A stretch of 64,000 bases of DNA, taken from Myrmaecium sp. VS I D KN 1. Its lineage: Eukaryota > Ascomycota > Dothideomycetes > Valsariales > Valsariaceae. The stretch is from contig JADQAV010000017.1 in the NCBI GenBank assembly GCA_019775845.1, positions 124,001-188,000 on the forward strand, read 5' to 3'. Shown piece by piece: positions 33,767 through 44,228 of this stretch. The notes below the pieces were generated by a model. It saw nothing but the letters and a program-made list of their open reading frames with translations. It was not told the origin of the DNA and did no database searches. Position numbers and translations under genes: made by a program. How positions within the stretch are numbered: position 1 is the stretch's first letter; each line of letters starts with the position of its first letter.

Positions 33767-36022
33767 TCAAACCGACTCCACAGCATCCGCTACCTCCGCC
33801 ACCGCCGTCAATGAGGCAGAGGAGTCAGCAACCATCCCACCCTTCCCATACAGCGCCTTCCGCGCCTCCACCTCCTCCGCCCGCGCCTCCAACCGACGGG
33901 CCCGTTCCCGGCCGCGGACGTAGGCCAGCAGCCGCAGGGCGCCGTGGGGCGTGACGCCCTCGATCCGGCGGGCCTGGCCGATGCTCTCGGGCCGGTGGCG
34001 GGCGAGGAGCTGCTTCTCCTCGACGCTGAGGCCGAAGATGGCCTCGTAGTCGACGTCCGGGGGCAGGCGGAGGGCCTCGTCGCGGAGGAAGGACTGGACG
34101 GCGGCGCGCTGGGCGGCCACGTAGGGCGCGTACGCCGCCTCGATCTCGACCCGGGCCCGGGCCGCGGCGGAGAAGCGGCCGGCGTCGAGGGCGGGCAGGA
34201 TGGTGGCGAGCGAGGCCGTCGTCGCCTGCGCCAGCCGCAGGATCTCGTACGCGGACCGCCGGCTGCTGTCGTGTCGGACTCGGAAGCCTTTCGCCGTCCA
34301 GCCCGCGCTCGACTCCCGGTGCGACTGCAGGAGCTCGGTCAGCTCGGCCATCTCGTCCGCGAGCGCGGTGTAGGCGGCCCAGCGCCGGTCGCCGACCACG
34401 CCGGCCGCCCGACCCATGGGCGTGAGGCGGGTGTCGGCGTTATCCGCGCGGGCGGACATGCGGTACTCGCTGCGGGCGGTGAACATGCGGTAGGGCTCGC
34501 TGACGCCCTTGGTGATGAGGTCGTCGATCATGATGCCGATGTAGCCGTCCGCGCGGGTGAGGGTGAGGCCCGGTTTGGACTGCGCGGAGAGTCCGGCGTT
34601 GATGCCGGCGATGACACCTTGAGCGGCGGCTTCCTCGTAGCCAGTCGTCCCGTTGATCTGACCTGCGAGGAAGAGGCCTTTGATAGCCTTGGTCTCGAGC
34701 GTGGAGAACAACGAGCGCGGGTCAACGTAGTCGTACTCGACACCGTACCCGGGTTGCAGCATCTTGACGTTCTCCAGACCGCGGATGGTCTTGAGCATGG
34801 CTTCCTGGGCCTCTTCCGGCACGGTCATCGAGATACCGTTCGGGTAGATGACGTCGTTGTCGAAGCCCTCGGGCTCCAGCCAGACGATGTGGCGGTCCTT
34901 GTGCGGGAAACGGATGATCTTCGATTCGAGAGACGGACAGTACCGCGGCCCTCTCACTGTCTCCCGGATATGGATGGTCTTGTCGAGGTTCGCGCGGATG
35001 ATGTCGTGGGTGTCGTTGTTCGTGTAAGTCGCGTAACAAAGGAGCTGGTCCTTCACCGCGACCTCGTTGTTCAAGTAGCTGAACGGCGTCGGCGGGTCGT
35101 CTCCCGGCTGCGGCTCGAGATGCGTGAAGTCAATCGTTTTCCGGTCCAGCCTCGGTGGTGTCCCCGTCTTTAGCCGTCCGAGCTGGAAGCCCGCCTCACG
35201 CAGCGACTTCGACAGCCCGAACGTCGCCGCTTCGCCCATCCGCCCGGACGGATACGCCTTCATGCCGATGTGGATCTCACCGCCCAAGAACGTCCCCGTT
35301 GTAATGACCACGCTCTTTGTCGGAATGACCTCCCCGCTCTCCAGCCGCACCCCCGTGATCTTCCCATGCCGACCCTGAAGCTCCAATTGTCCCTCTGCAT
35401 CACCCTCGCCCTCACCCGCCCGCTGCAGCACAATATCCGCGACCCGCCCCTCCAACACCGACAACCCCTTATACCCCAACATCTCCTCCCGCATGTGCCG
35501 CCGATAGAGCGCGCGGTCGATCTGGGCGCGCGGGCCCCAGACCGCGGGGCCCTTCTTCACGTTCAGGACGCGGAAGTGGACGCCGGCCTGGTCCACGATC
35601 CGGCCGACCAGCCCGTCCAGCGCGTCGATCTCCCGCAGCATCGTCCCCTTGCCGATCCCGCCGAAGCTCGGGTTGCACGAGCACACCCCCAGGTTGTCCA
35701 GAGAAGGGGTGACCAGGGCGGTCCGGGCGCCCGACCGCGCCGCCGCCGCGCTGGCCTCGCAGCCCGCGTGCCCGCCGCCGATCACGACGACGTCGTAGGG
35801 CCTGTGGTGGTTGTTCGACAAGGGTTAGCATGAGACCAGCTATCTGGCGGTACGGAGCGGGGAGTGAGGCCCGCCCAAGGTCAACATTCAACATCATCAT
35901 AGTATCACGTACTGCGCATCCCCGGCGACGGTGGCAAGCCCGCGCTGCTTCCGAACGATGGTCCGCATGCGCGGAGCATGCCTCCAGAGGATCCGGGCCC
36001 GGATGGCGACCGGAAAAGCCAT
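33767..36022 (-). CDS. mto1: Mitochondrial tRNA uridine-34 modification enzyme MTO1 (MnmG/GidA family)
   Basis: FAD-dependent partner of the GTPase Mss1; together they install the carboxymethylaminomethyl-type group on U34 of mitochondrial tRNAs. Exons on the minus strand are 36022-35913 and 35801-33767, with a 111-bp intron (donor GTACGTGA, branch GCTAAC, acceptor CACCACAG); the product is 714 residues. The first exon encodes an Arg-rich amphipathic presequence ([19 protein letters not shown]...) and the second begins at the FAD-binding strand [13 protein letters not shown] (38-50). Family motifs follow: [32 protein letters not shown], the catalytic-Cys block [29 protein letters not shown] and [18 protein letters not shown]. 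Without the upstream exon the protein would lack a targeting signal, which supports the splice model. The C-terminal helical domain ends in an Ala/Val-rich stretch. Length is normal. Confidence 0.95.
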
Positions 36023-36767
36023 GGTCGATTTCTTGTTTCCGTGAGGGCGTGGCGGGAATGAAGCTGGACACAGCGCGCGAACAACGGCTGCTTGAGAAAG
36101 CTGCTTGATGTGAGAAACAAAGGCCGAGGGGAAAAAGATGCCCGCTCCGGAGATCTCCAGGGTTTCCCGCAGCTGAGACTCCGGGGATTAGCCGCGCTCC
36201 GATCACGTGCGGTGACCATCGATCGTAAAATCCCTTACCCAGCCCGCCGGGTCCTGAGATACGCCTTGCTGGTCATTGGTGAGTGAAGCCCGGCGAGGCT
36301 GAAACCAGGGGAAAAGTCAATTGAACAGGACATGCAGTCGTTTCGATCAATGTGCGACATGAGATGTAACGTTCACTTTGCACTGACTGAAGGTGGAGCT
36401 TGTCATAGACACATTAATTTCTGATACTCCCAACGTTTGCCTAACATACATTGGCCAAGGGCCGACGCTTGAAAAGCGCCGCACCCACTTCCCATTTGAG
36501 CGGAGAGAGAAAGCGATGGAGTAAAGAGGCAAGAAGGGAAATGGCAGATGAATACAGCTCCAATCGGTCATTGTACAAGCGGTGCGCATAAACCCTTTAA
36601 CCCGGGACTCCGTGTAGATAGATTCCCTCATTTCCCCTTGAATAGTAGTATCGGCAGCGCCCCGTATTGGGGACGAAGCCAGCTCTACAGATGCTCCAAT
36701 TGTATAGCCACACTGCGACGTATGCGGGAGGATCGTAGGGTCAAGACGGTGAGCCACATCGATTCGT
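36023..36767. other. Gap between mto1 and rim1
   Basis: No gene seen. It contains the mto1 promoter and the 3' flank of rim1. Confidence 0.6.
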
Positions 36768-37388
36768 TTACTGGTGACCCTCGGGGGCCTCGGGGGCGGG
36801 GGCCTCCTCCCTGGGGCGGGGAGTGCTGAGGATCTCAAAGCTCCCTGGGATGATGTTAGCTCCATGCGTTCGGAGGGCTGGTCGTGAAGTGCTTGTCAAA
36901 TCACTTACTCTGGACAAGGTTCAGCTTGGTCCTGTTGGTGCCGTCCTCGGTCTGGAACTGGGACATGCGAGCCTCAGCATCAACGTGGAGAAGGGAACTA
37001 CATCGCAAGTGGACATCGGTCAGCATTCGATTCCGTCCTTTGGATGTGGCAATCCTGGGCTCAGAGGCCCCGCCAGGTGTCCTAGAACAACTCACCCCTT
37101 CGGCAAGCTCAAAAGCAAGTCCTTGATCCTGTCGTCGAAGCTGGTCACGTTGAAGAAGCTGGTGCTCTTGTTGTCGCCGCTGCCGTGGTTGACGGCGATG
37201 GAGTAGCGCGCGTACACGCGGCCGCTCGCGCTGTTCACGAGCTCCGGCTCCGCCGTCAACCGGCCGATCATCGCCATCCGGGCCAGGGCGGACCGGGGCG
37301 TCGCGGAGAAGGCGCGGGTGGAGGTGATGCCGGAGGAGACGGTGGCGGCGGCGCGCGAGGCGGCCCGGAAGCTGGAGCTGCTGAACAT
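36768..37388 (-). CDS. rim1: Mitochondrial single-stranded DNA-binding protein (Rim1)
   Basis: OB-fold protein that coats single-stranded mitochondrial DNA during replication. Exons on the minus strand are 37388-37096, 36997-36909 and 36844-36768, with introns of 98 and 64 bp; the product is 152 residues, normal for fungal Rim1. The first 35 residues are Ser/Arg/Ala-rich without acidic residues (MFSSSSFRAASRAAATV), a typical presequence with a likely cleavage region near RAFSATPRSA. The OB-fold follows: MAMIGRLTAEPEL, GRVYARYSIAVN, STSFFNVTSFDD, and, after the first intron, TKLNLVQRSFEILSTPR. A short acidic Pro-rich tail (EEAPAPEAPEGHQ) closes the protein, comparable to the acidic tail of bacterial SSB. 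The ATG at 37388 was chosen because the frame above it is not presequence-like. The neighbour mto1 is also mitochondrial. Confidence 0.93.
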
Positions 37389-38047
37389 TTTGGACGATGT
37401 GCGTTGTGCGGGTGGACCGTGTGGACCGTGGAGCTTGGAGCTTGGAGCTTGTTGGAGCGAACTGGACGGGTGTGGTGAGCGGACTGCGAGTGGAAGGAAT
37501 GACGGGAGAGGGGGCGAAGGGGGGCTGGTGAAGATGTACAATGAGCGATGGGAACCTACAGTTGGAGTGCGGTCGCGGTTCGTGGTGGTGAGCGTTTCTC
37601 TCTCGCCCGCCGCTTCGGCCAAGAAAGATCGCGTATACCTGATCCGGACTAGTGTAACCTTTCACGAAAAAGAGAGGCTGGGTGGTGAACCCAACCTAGA
37701 CACCCTACAACGCATATACACCGCGCAAGCGTCAGGTAAGGGAGTCAAGTAGCAGGATTTTCAGAATCAAAGTGATGGATGCATTTAAGGAACTGTTTCT
37801 GAAAGAAAAAAACGCGCTATGCCAAAATCAAACTGCCTCAACTTCACGTGCCGACGCTCCTCGCTGCTCTCAGAGATGTGATAGACCACCATACTAGGTC
37901 CTCTCAATGAGCCAAATTCCATCCAGTCGTTCTCAGAAAACGCTGAGCGACTCCTTTTGCATCCTTCCTGATCTGTCGTACCAACCTACTCTGGGCATTC
38001 TTCTTTCCTTCGTCTTTTCTTTTGTGATACGATGCCTCTGCCATAGC
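37389..38047. other. Gap between rim1 and cbc1
   Basis: No gene seen; it holds the rim1 promoter and the cbc1 3' end. Confidence 0.6.
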
Positions 38048-40873
38048 TCATTGCATTTCGACTTCGTTGCTGGCAGCGGCACCGTCACCGTTACTCTCAG
38101 CGGGAGCGGCAGTTGGAGCGGTCTCAATTTCAGTCGGGGCAGGAGCCGCAGCATCCTTGGCGTCCTGTTCGACTTGGAGTGCTTCAAGCTTGGAGCCCAC
38201 GGCAGCCTCACCAACAGTTGCTTCCTCAAGGGCAGCCTTGCGTCTGAACACTCGGGTCCAGCGGTTACCCCATTCCTTGATCAGAGCGCTCTTCTCTTCA
38301 TTGAGCTCCTTGCTACCATCGGCCTCGATGAAGGCGTCGTTGGCACCGTTGGCAACTCCAGTCACGGCATCGTCGATGATGGCGAAAAGTTCGCGCAGTG
38401 CAGGTCGTTCCTTGGCCAAAGTCTCGTCGAGATATTCGACTTGCTCCTGGGGCAGGCTCAAGTTGAGGCGGATGCTGATCATGTCGCGGATACGTTTGGT
38501 GACCTTGTTCATGGTGTTGGCGACCATCTCGAAGAACCAAGGCTCGGAGAGCACAGCGCCCGTACCCAGACGGTCAAGCATGGCCCACTGCAGGACCGCC
38601 ATTGGGGTAAGAATGGTGTAGTTCAACAGCTTGTCAATGATGTTGACTCCAATGCCCGGTTGGTCCTTCCAGTAGTCCATGACGCTTGCAGCAATCTGTC
38701 GCTGAGCAGCTTCGCTCTGCGGGCCGATCTTCTGGAGCAGTTCCTGGCAGCGTCCCACGCAAGAGATGAAATGCGAGAGAGACTTGGCGCCGAAATAGCA
38801 AATGCTAGTGACCAGCGCATCAGTCGCAGGCACGAGAGGATCAGCAACTCCATGCTCTGCAGCTTCCTTTTGGATAATGTCGAGGACAGCCTGGATCTCC
38901 TCATTCGTGCCTTTCTTCCTGAGGAGACGGTGGATTTCACGAGCGTGCTGAGCATAGGGGAGTTCTGGAAAGAGGATTAGTGAGAGAGAATAAAATGAAG
39001 AGAAGCCGAGACTTACCATCGTTCGCGTACTTGTAATCAGGCTCCTCCTTGTCCTTGCTCGCGGGCACCAAGGGGTGATACTCCTCGGGCAGAGTTTCAC
39101 GGATGCGCTTAGCAAAGCTGAGACGGATTTCCTTGTCCAAGACACCGATGATGAATGCTTTCTTTGGGTGGAGATCATCCTTTTCGACATCGTCAATCCA
39201 TTCAGTCCACTTCCACCGGAAGTCGAAGTTGCTGAGATGATGGGCGAACCAGTCCATGAAGCGGTGGATGAGCTCCATGTCCATATCTTCCACATGCCTG
39301 TACAAGAACCGAATCGCACGTCCCAAGCTGGGAGCAATCGCAGCAGGAGCGATTCTGCAAGTCTCCGTGATGACGGAATGGTAGTAGACAAGCTTGTGCT
39401 CCGGCCCCGGGAGCAGCATGATCTGCGAGAACACGGCATCCACAGCCAGATCCTCAGGCTTCCAGGTAGACTTGCCCTCGGGGACATCTCTAAGCTTGTC
39501 GAAGGCAGTGGCACGCTTGACAAATGTCTCATCCGACCAGTAGTAGTCAAGGTTGATGAGATATTTAGCTGTCGTGATCCGGTTGAAGTCCATCAGATTG
39601 ATGGTGTCGACAATGGCATCGCGCACCAGGGAAGCTGCAATGTCGGTAGTGGGCGGCACGGACTCAATCTCTTGATCGGCAAAGAGCGAGAAGTACGTCT
39701 CGGGCAACAGAGGCCTTGGGCCCATAGAAAGCGTCGCAGGAAGCGAGAGCACAGGGAAATCATGCTTCTTAGGCTCAACGGGCTCGCTCTCCGGTTCAGC
39801 AGCAGGAACATCGCCGTCCGCGTCGGTCTGTTCGGGCTTCTCCTCCTTCAGAAGTTTAGACGCGTGGCCCTTGACGTACGGTCGCACCATAATCTTGAGT
39901 TGCCAACCGTTGCTAGCTTCACGTTGCAACTGCTTCTGCAAGAGGCCAATGACACTCTGGTAGCCAAAAGGCTTCTCTTCCCGATCGCTCTCGCCAGAGT
40001 AAGGGTCAACCAGATGTTCCAGCTCGTGCGGCGACGAGGCTACGATATCGGTTTTTTCCAAGAGCTCTGCGACCTTCCCCTCCAGGCTGGAAACGGGAAC
40101 GCCCGAAGCCATCAGATAGGGGATCGTGAAGAGGATGATCTTGACGAGTTCCAAGCCCAAAACATCCTGGCTAGAGGCAGCCTGCAGATCAACGACGCGG
40201 TTGAAGAGTTCATCCAGGAGAGGGAAGACACCATCCCCTTCGAAGACGCCATGCAAAAGCGCGAAGAGCCGCAGCAGCAGCTTGACCTCGCGCCAGTTGC
40301 CGGTTTCGAGCGCGACCTGCGCCTTCGCGGCGGCATGCGCGAGAATTTCCTTGAACACGTCCGGGTTAAGTTCGTTGATGTAAAGAAGAGTGGCCGCGAC
40401 GAAAGGGATCTTGAAGGGTTGCTCCATCACAAGCTGGATTAGGAGGAGCGGGACAGACTCCTGCGCCTCAGCATCATTGAATCCGTCGGCGATGCTCTTC
40501 GCAAGGTCCCTGGTCTCGTTCATTGGCACGACCATGCCCTACATCAGTTAGCATTCCCAGCTTCGTGCAAAGGCACACAAGCGGATATATCTTACGCTCT
40601 CGGCAAGCTGCAGGATTTCCCTCCGCAATCGAACGGAAACCGGCTCCTCGCGTCTGCGGCGCTGCGGGCGACGGTCATAGTCATCCCACTCTGGTTCTTC
40701 CGCATTGTTAGCTTTCCTGGGCGGATTGGGAGGGGACATTGGGGAAACGTACCGTCATCAGGCCTGTATCTCCTTTTCTTGTTGTTGTATCCGCGCCGGC
40801 GGTCATCCCGGCCATTGTACCGGTCGCCCCCTCTCCTGTCATCCTCCTCCTTGCGCGCGTCGGTATCCGCCAT
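38048..40873 (-). CDS. cbc1: Nuclear cap-binding complex large subunit (CBP80/Cbc1)
   Basis: MIF4G-repeat protein that, with the small RNA-recognition subunit CBP20, binds the 5' cap of nascent RNA polymerase II transcripts and links capping to splicing, export and decay. Exons from the inner start are 40873-40753, 40696-40596, 40538-39017 and 38964-38048 (introns of 56, 57 and 52 bp), giving 886 residues. The N-terminus is Arg/Asp-rich (DRRRGYNNKKRRYRPDD, DYDRRPQRRRREEP), as usual for the nuclear-localisation region. The MIF4G-type helices follow (SIADGFNDAEAQESVPLLLI, IPFVAATLLYINELNPDVF), then FNRITTAKYLINLDYYWSDE, FFEMVANTMNKVTKRIRDMI and an acidic Ala-rich tail. The inner ATG gives the length expected for fungal CBP80. 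The same frame is open for another 241 codons upstream; see the separate entry. Confidence 0.92.
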
Positions 40874-41596
40874 CGTCTCGTCCTCCGAGTCTCCGGCGCG
40901 TTCGTCGAGGTCACTGCTGTAATCGACGAGGCGTCGGCGCGGGTCGTCGTACCAATCCTCGCCCTGGCAATTGTAGCTGCGAGACTTCGGGTTCAAGAAC
41001 GCTCGTCCGGGAAAGCGGTCTGGGTCCGTATACTGCGGCCGGTAAGAATCAATGTAGTCCCGCGGGCGACTGATCCTCGGCCGGGGGCGCGCGTAATTCT
41101 CACGACCGGTGGACTGGGTTCCGGGTCGCGAAGCTTCGGGATCCTCAGGGAACGTGTACCTGATCAGGGCACGGGGAGCGCTAGGCGGAGTGCTATACAA
41201 TCGAGAACCCGACGGGGTTTTGGGCGTGGAAAGAACGCTGTCGTGGCGGCGATGGTCTCCTTCTCCGGCTTCGGTCGGAGCTCCAGCTGCAAAAGATGAG
41301 CTCGGGGTGAGCGTTTTGCGGATCGGCGGAATCAATGGTTCCGTGGATTTGCCGACGCTGATTGGTTCGTTAGTCACGGCATGGCCTTGCCCGTCGGCAA
41401 GGTCGAGGCGATGCGCCAGATCAAGATCATCCACGCAGCTGAAGTTGACCACCGCATCAGACTGATGCGGAGGGCTGAATCCGGATGAAAGTGTGGGTGC
41501 TCCTGCGAAGTCACCCGCCTTCTGGTCAGGCCTATGGGGAGGCGTAAATCCGGAAGGCAATGTTGGCGGCGCTCCAAAAACGATGTCCTCCATCAT
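40874..41596 (-). CDS. In-frame N-terminal extension of cbc1 (uncertain)
   Basis: The cbc1 first exon is open without a stop back to tandem ATGs at 41596 and 41593, adding 241 residues if used (1127 in all). The extension is not recognised. It contains a near-duplicate: GAPPTLPSGFTPPHRPD and, after a short gap, GAPTLSSGFSPPHQSD, whose codons differ at several third positions. Later parts are Arg/Pro/Tyr/Asp-rich (RENYARPRPRISRPRDYIDS, YRPQYTDPDRFPGRAF), grading into the charged CBP80 N-terminus. Either the cap-binding protein has an alternative long form, or this is an upstream gene or leader that happens to be open. GC-rich DNA can keep chance frames open, so the length alone is not proof. 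Confidence 0.4.
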
Positions 41597-44228
41597 GACG
41601 GTTAAGACGAGGAGCAATGCTTCCTCTTATAACTGCGACGAATCAAGTTTCACTTGCAGCAGCGTTGCACTGCCGTTTTGAGGTAAGGTCCAAACGCAGA
41701 TGATACGAAGCTTTAGCAATGAAGCAGCAAGGCTGAAAATCCGATGCGATAATTTGAACTCCAGAGAGGCCGTGATCAAGTATCAATAGATACTGACCTT
41801 AAATCCTCTAGTCAAAACTTCTTCGCGACGATAGGGAAGAAAGCAAGTGAACGAAGATCACTGAGAGTCGTAGAGGAAAAGACGACCTTTATAATGGGAG
41901 CCTCGGTCAACTCCTATATCGGAGAAGCTCCAAACGCATATATACAGGACCTTCACCGCCACCAGCGTCGACAATAAGAGAAAAGCCAACAGACAGCACA
42001 AAAAGCGGTAAAGGGAAGAAAAAAAACAAACGGAAAGCCGCGGCATTGAGTTCATCAGCGATTCCGTAAACCGGTTCTGGTGCGAGAACGGTAGCTAGTT
42101 GGGGCTGCCCAGTTCATGGCCTTTATCAATATCTTGAAGATCACAAAGGATAGGGGAGCCAAATGCCTCAAATATTCAAGCCCGATGCTAGACCCATTCA
42201 CATGCCCCAGTGTCGTTCCCTCGAATAGCCACCGACGCTACCACCTCGCACCCGACCAGGCCGGATTTGGAGGGCGGAGGGCAGAGCAAATTGGCCGCAT
42301 GGTGCATGTCAGCTGGAGCCAAACCTCCCTCGCGCGACATCCTCATCCCATCCGGTGGAGGAAAGAAGGGGAAGGGGGAGGGGGGCAAGGGATCGTGCGA
42401 GAGCAGGTAGCATAGGTAGCGAGCGACTCGTCGTTCACACTAATAACCGCAGCGAGGGTTGGACGGGCGGACGGATGGATGGATGGATGGATGGATGGAA
42501 GAACCCTGGGCAATCAATATGTAGCCTGCACGAGCTGGGCAATAGAAGGCAGTGAGAACGGATGCGAAGGACGCGAGATAGGCAAATAGAAGGGGGGGGG
42601 AAAGAATAAAAATCAGTCGCGAATTGCTTTTGAGATATAGTAAGGGAGAAAACCGACGTCAATAGAAGGAGCAGATCATGATGGACAAAAGAAAAGAACT
42701 GTAGGAGAAGCAAAACTCAGGGAGAAATCAAAGGCGGACACGGACCAGCTTTGATGTAATCCGCGAGAGAGTAAACCTCCCATGCTCTCTCATCAATCCA
42801 TCAGTGTGACAAATCAAGTGAGCGATAGCCCCTTCGTCCATCACACAGCTTCTCATCCACCCCTCTCCACCCAGTTCAATCGATCAATAGCAGGAAATAT
42901 CGAGAACCCGCTCCCTCTACGCCGGATGCGCATCATCCAACGCCTCAAACCACTCCCTCTCCATACGCACATTGCACAACGCACCGTCCATGACGGTTAC
43001 AGACATTTTTGGAGACTGATGGTAGCAGAGATAAATGACGAGGGGAGAAACAAGGGAAAGGGAGAGCGAGAGATATAAACCGAGAAAGAAAAAAAATGAT
43101 TGGCGCTTATGAAATCACATTAGGATATAAAGAAGGCTTAATTGCCACGAAGAACACTCAGCAATCCGTCTCCGAAGTGGTCAGGAAAAGGACAGTGAAA
43201 CGATATGCAAAGGAGGAGAGGACGAGGAAAATGGGTTGACGTTTGAGAGGAGTCTACCTGCTGCACCGGAAAGGAAGCGGAAACGCATGGAGTAGTCTCA
43301 CCATTACGAGTGGTGTAAGAAAAGCATTGGCGGAAAGAAGAGAAAGAGATAAGGAAGAGGGTAGCAAGAAGTGTTAGGTGATGATTTTCTCCCATGCAGC
43401 GAGACTGTGTCTCTTCGAAAGAAGCCCTTAGCCATGCCTTCGCCCAAAGCCATTTCCACTCGATCCGGATATTCAGCCATCGCCTCTCGAAGCGCAACAG
43501 AAAAAGGAAAAGAAAGAAAGAGAGCCCCACCGGAGTTGCTACTCAAACACACATCTTGTCCCTGACTTATGATGGGAAAAAGCGCATGATAATGAGTTAG
43601 GGAAAAAGGAAGAAAAGAGGCGGGAAGGGCCGATCCGGACGAACCTAAGGCATCTATCCCGCCGATCTGGTTTCCAGATGAAGAACAGAAGGAAAATCGG
43701 AAGAAAAGAGAAATAAAGAAAAGTACCACATGCAAAAGCCAAACCAAGCCATTCGTGATGCCTTCGAAAGAACCGTACCTCCCGGCTGCTTTATTTTTGC
43801 TCACCATGCATCGCTCCTTTTCCAAAGTTCCGCTTTTACCAGCTCTTGAGTTCCAGTAAATACTGATCGGAAAATAGTGGATCAACCGCTTCACACCAGG
43901 TATAATAACAGAAGGATGAAGGAGCGCCGGTGAGAACCGCTGCCTCATCCTTATGCAGATCTCGATAGTCGACTGGGTTTTGGGCAGCGAGATGTGAACC
44001 GGATAAATGCCGTGTCAGCTGTCTGCGAGCAGCTTCCGTTGTAATCCCACGTGGACGACAAGGTCCCCGCAGTTCTACCCTCAGCCGATGCTCTTCAAAG
44101 TTTGTCTGTCGTCGATCGTAGATGCCTGGGTGCTGAGCGAGAAGCTTTCCGGGAGCGATGCGATTAAATGCAAGCGCTCGAATATTAAACCATCAACTCA
44201 TGACACGTATTTTTCGGCGGATGTAGGT
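41597..44228. other. Gap between cbc1 and gsk3
   Basis: No confident gene. A minus-strand frame of 214 codons (43948-43304) has a fairly protein-like end (EAMAEYPDRVEMALGEGMAK) but no clear start, family or splice partner. A TGGA microsatellite lies at 42474-42499. Confidence 0.45.

Noticed and set aside
33944-35173. 409-codon plus-strand frame opposite mto1
   Set aside because: It is the antisense shadow of a conserved gene; composition (Gly, Arg, Val, Leu) follows from the codon bias of mto1.
39075-40442. 455-codon plus-strand frame opposite cbc1
   Set aside because: Antisense shadow of the cap-binding protein exon; no start context, no domain.
43304-43948. 214-codon minus-strand frame downstream of gsk3
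   Set aside because: No clear ATG-based start, Phe/Leu/Ser-rich, and fits the pyrimidine-rich 3' region of gsk3; only its last part looks protein-like.
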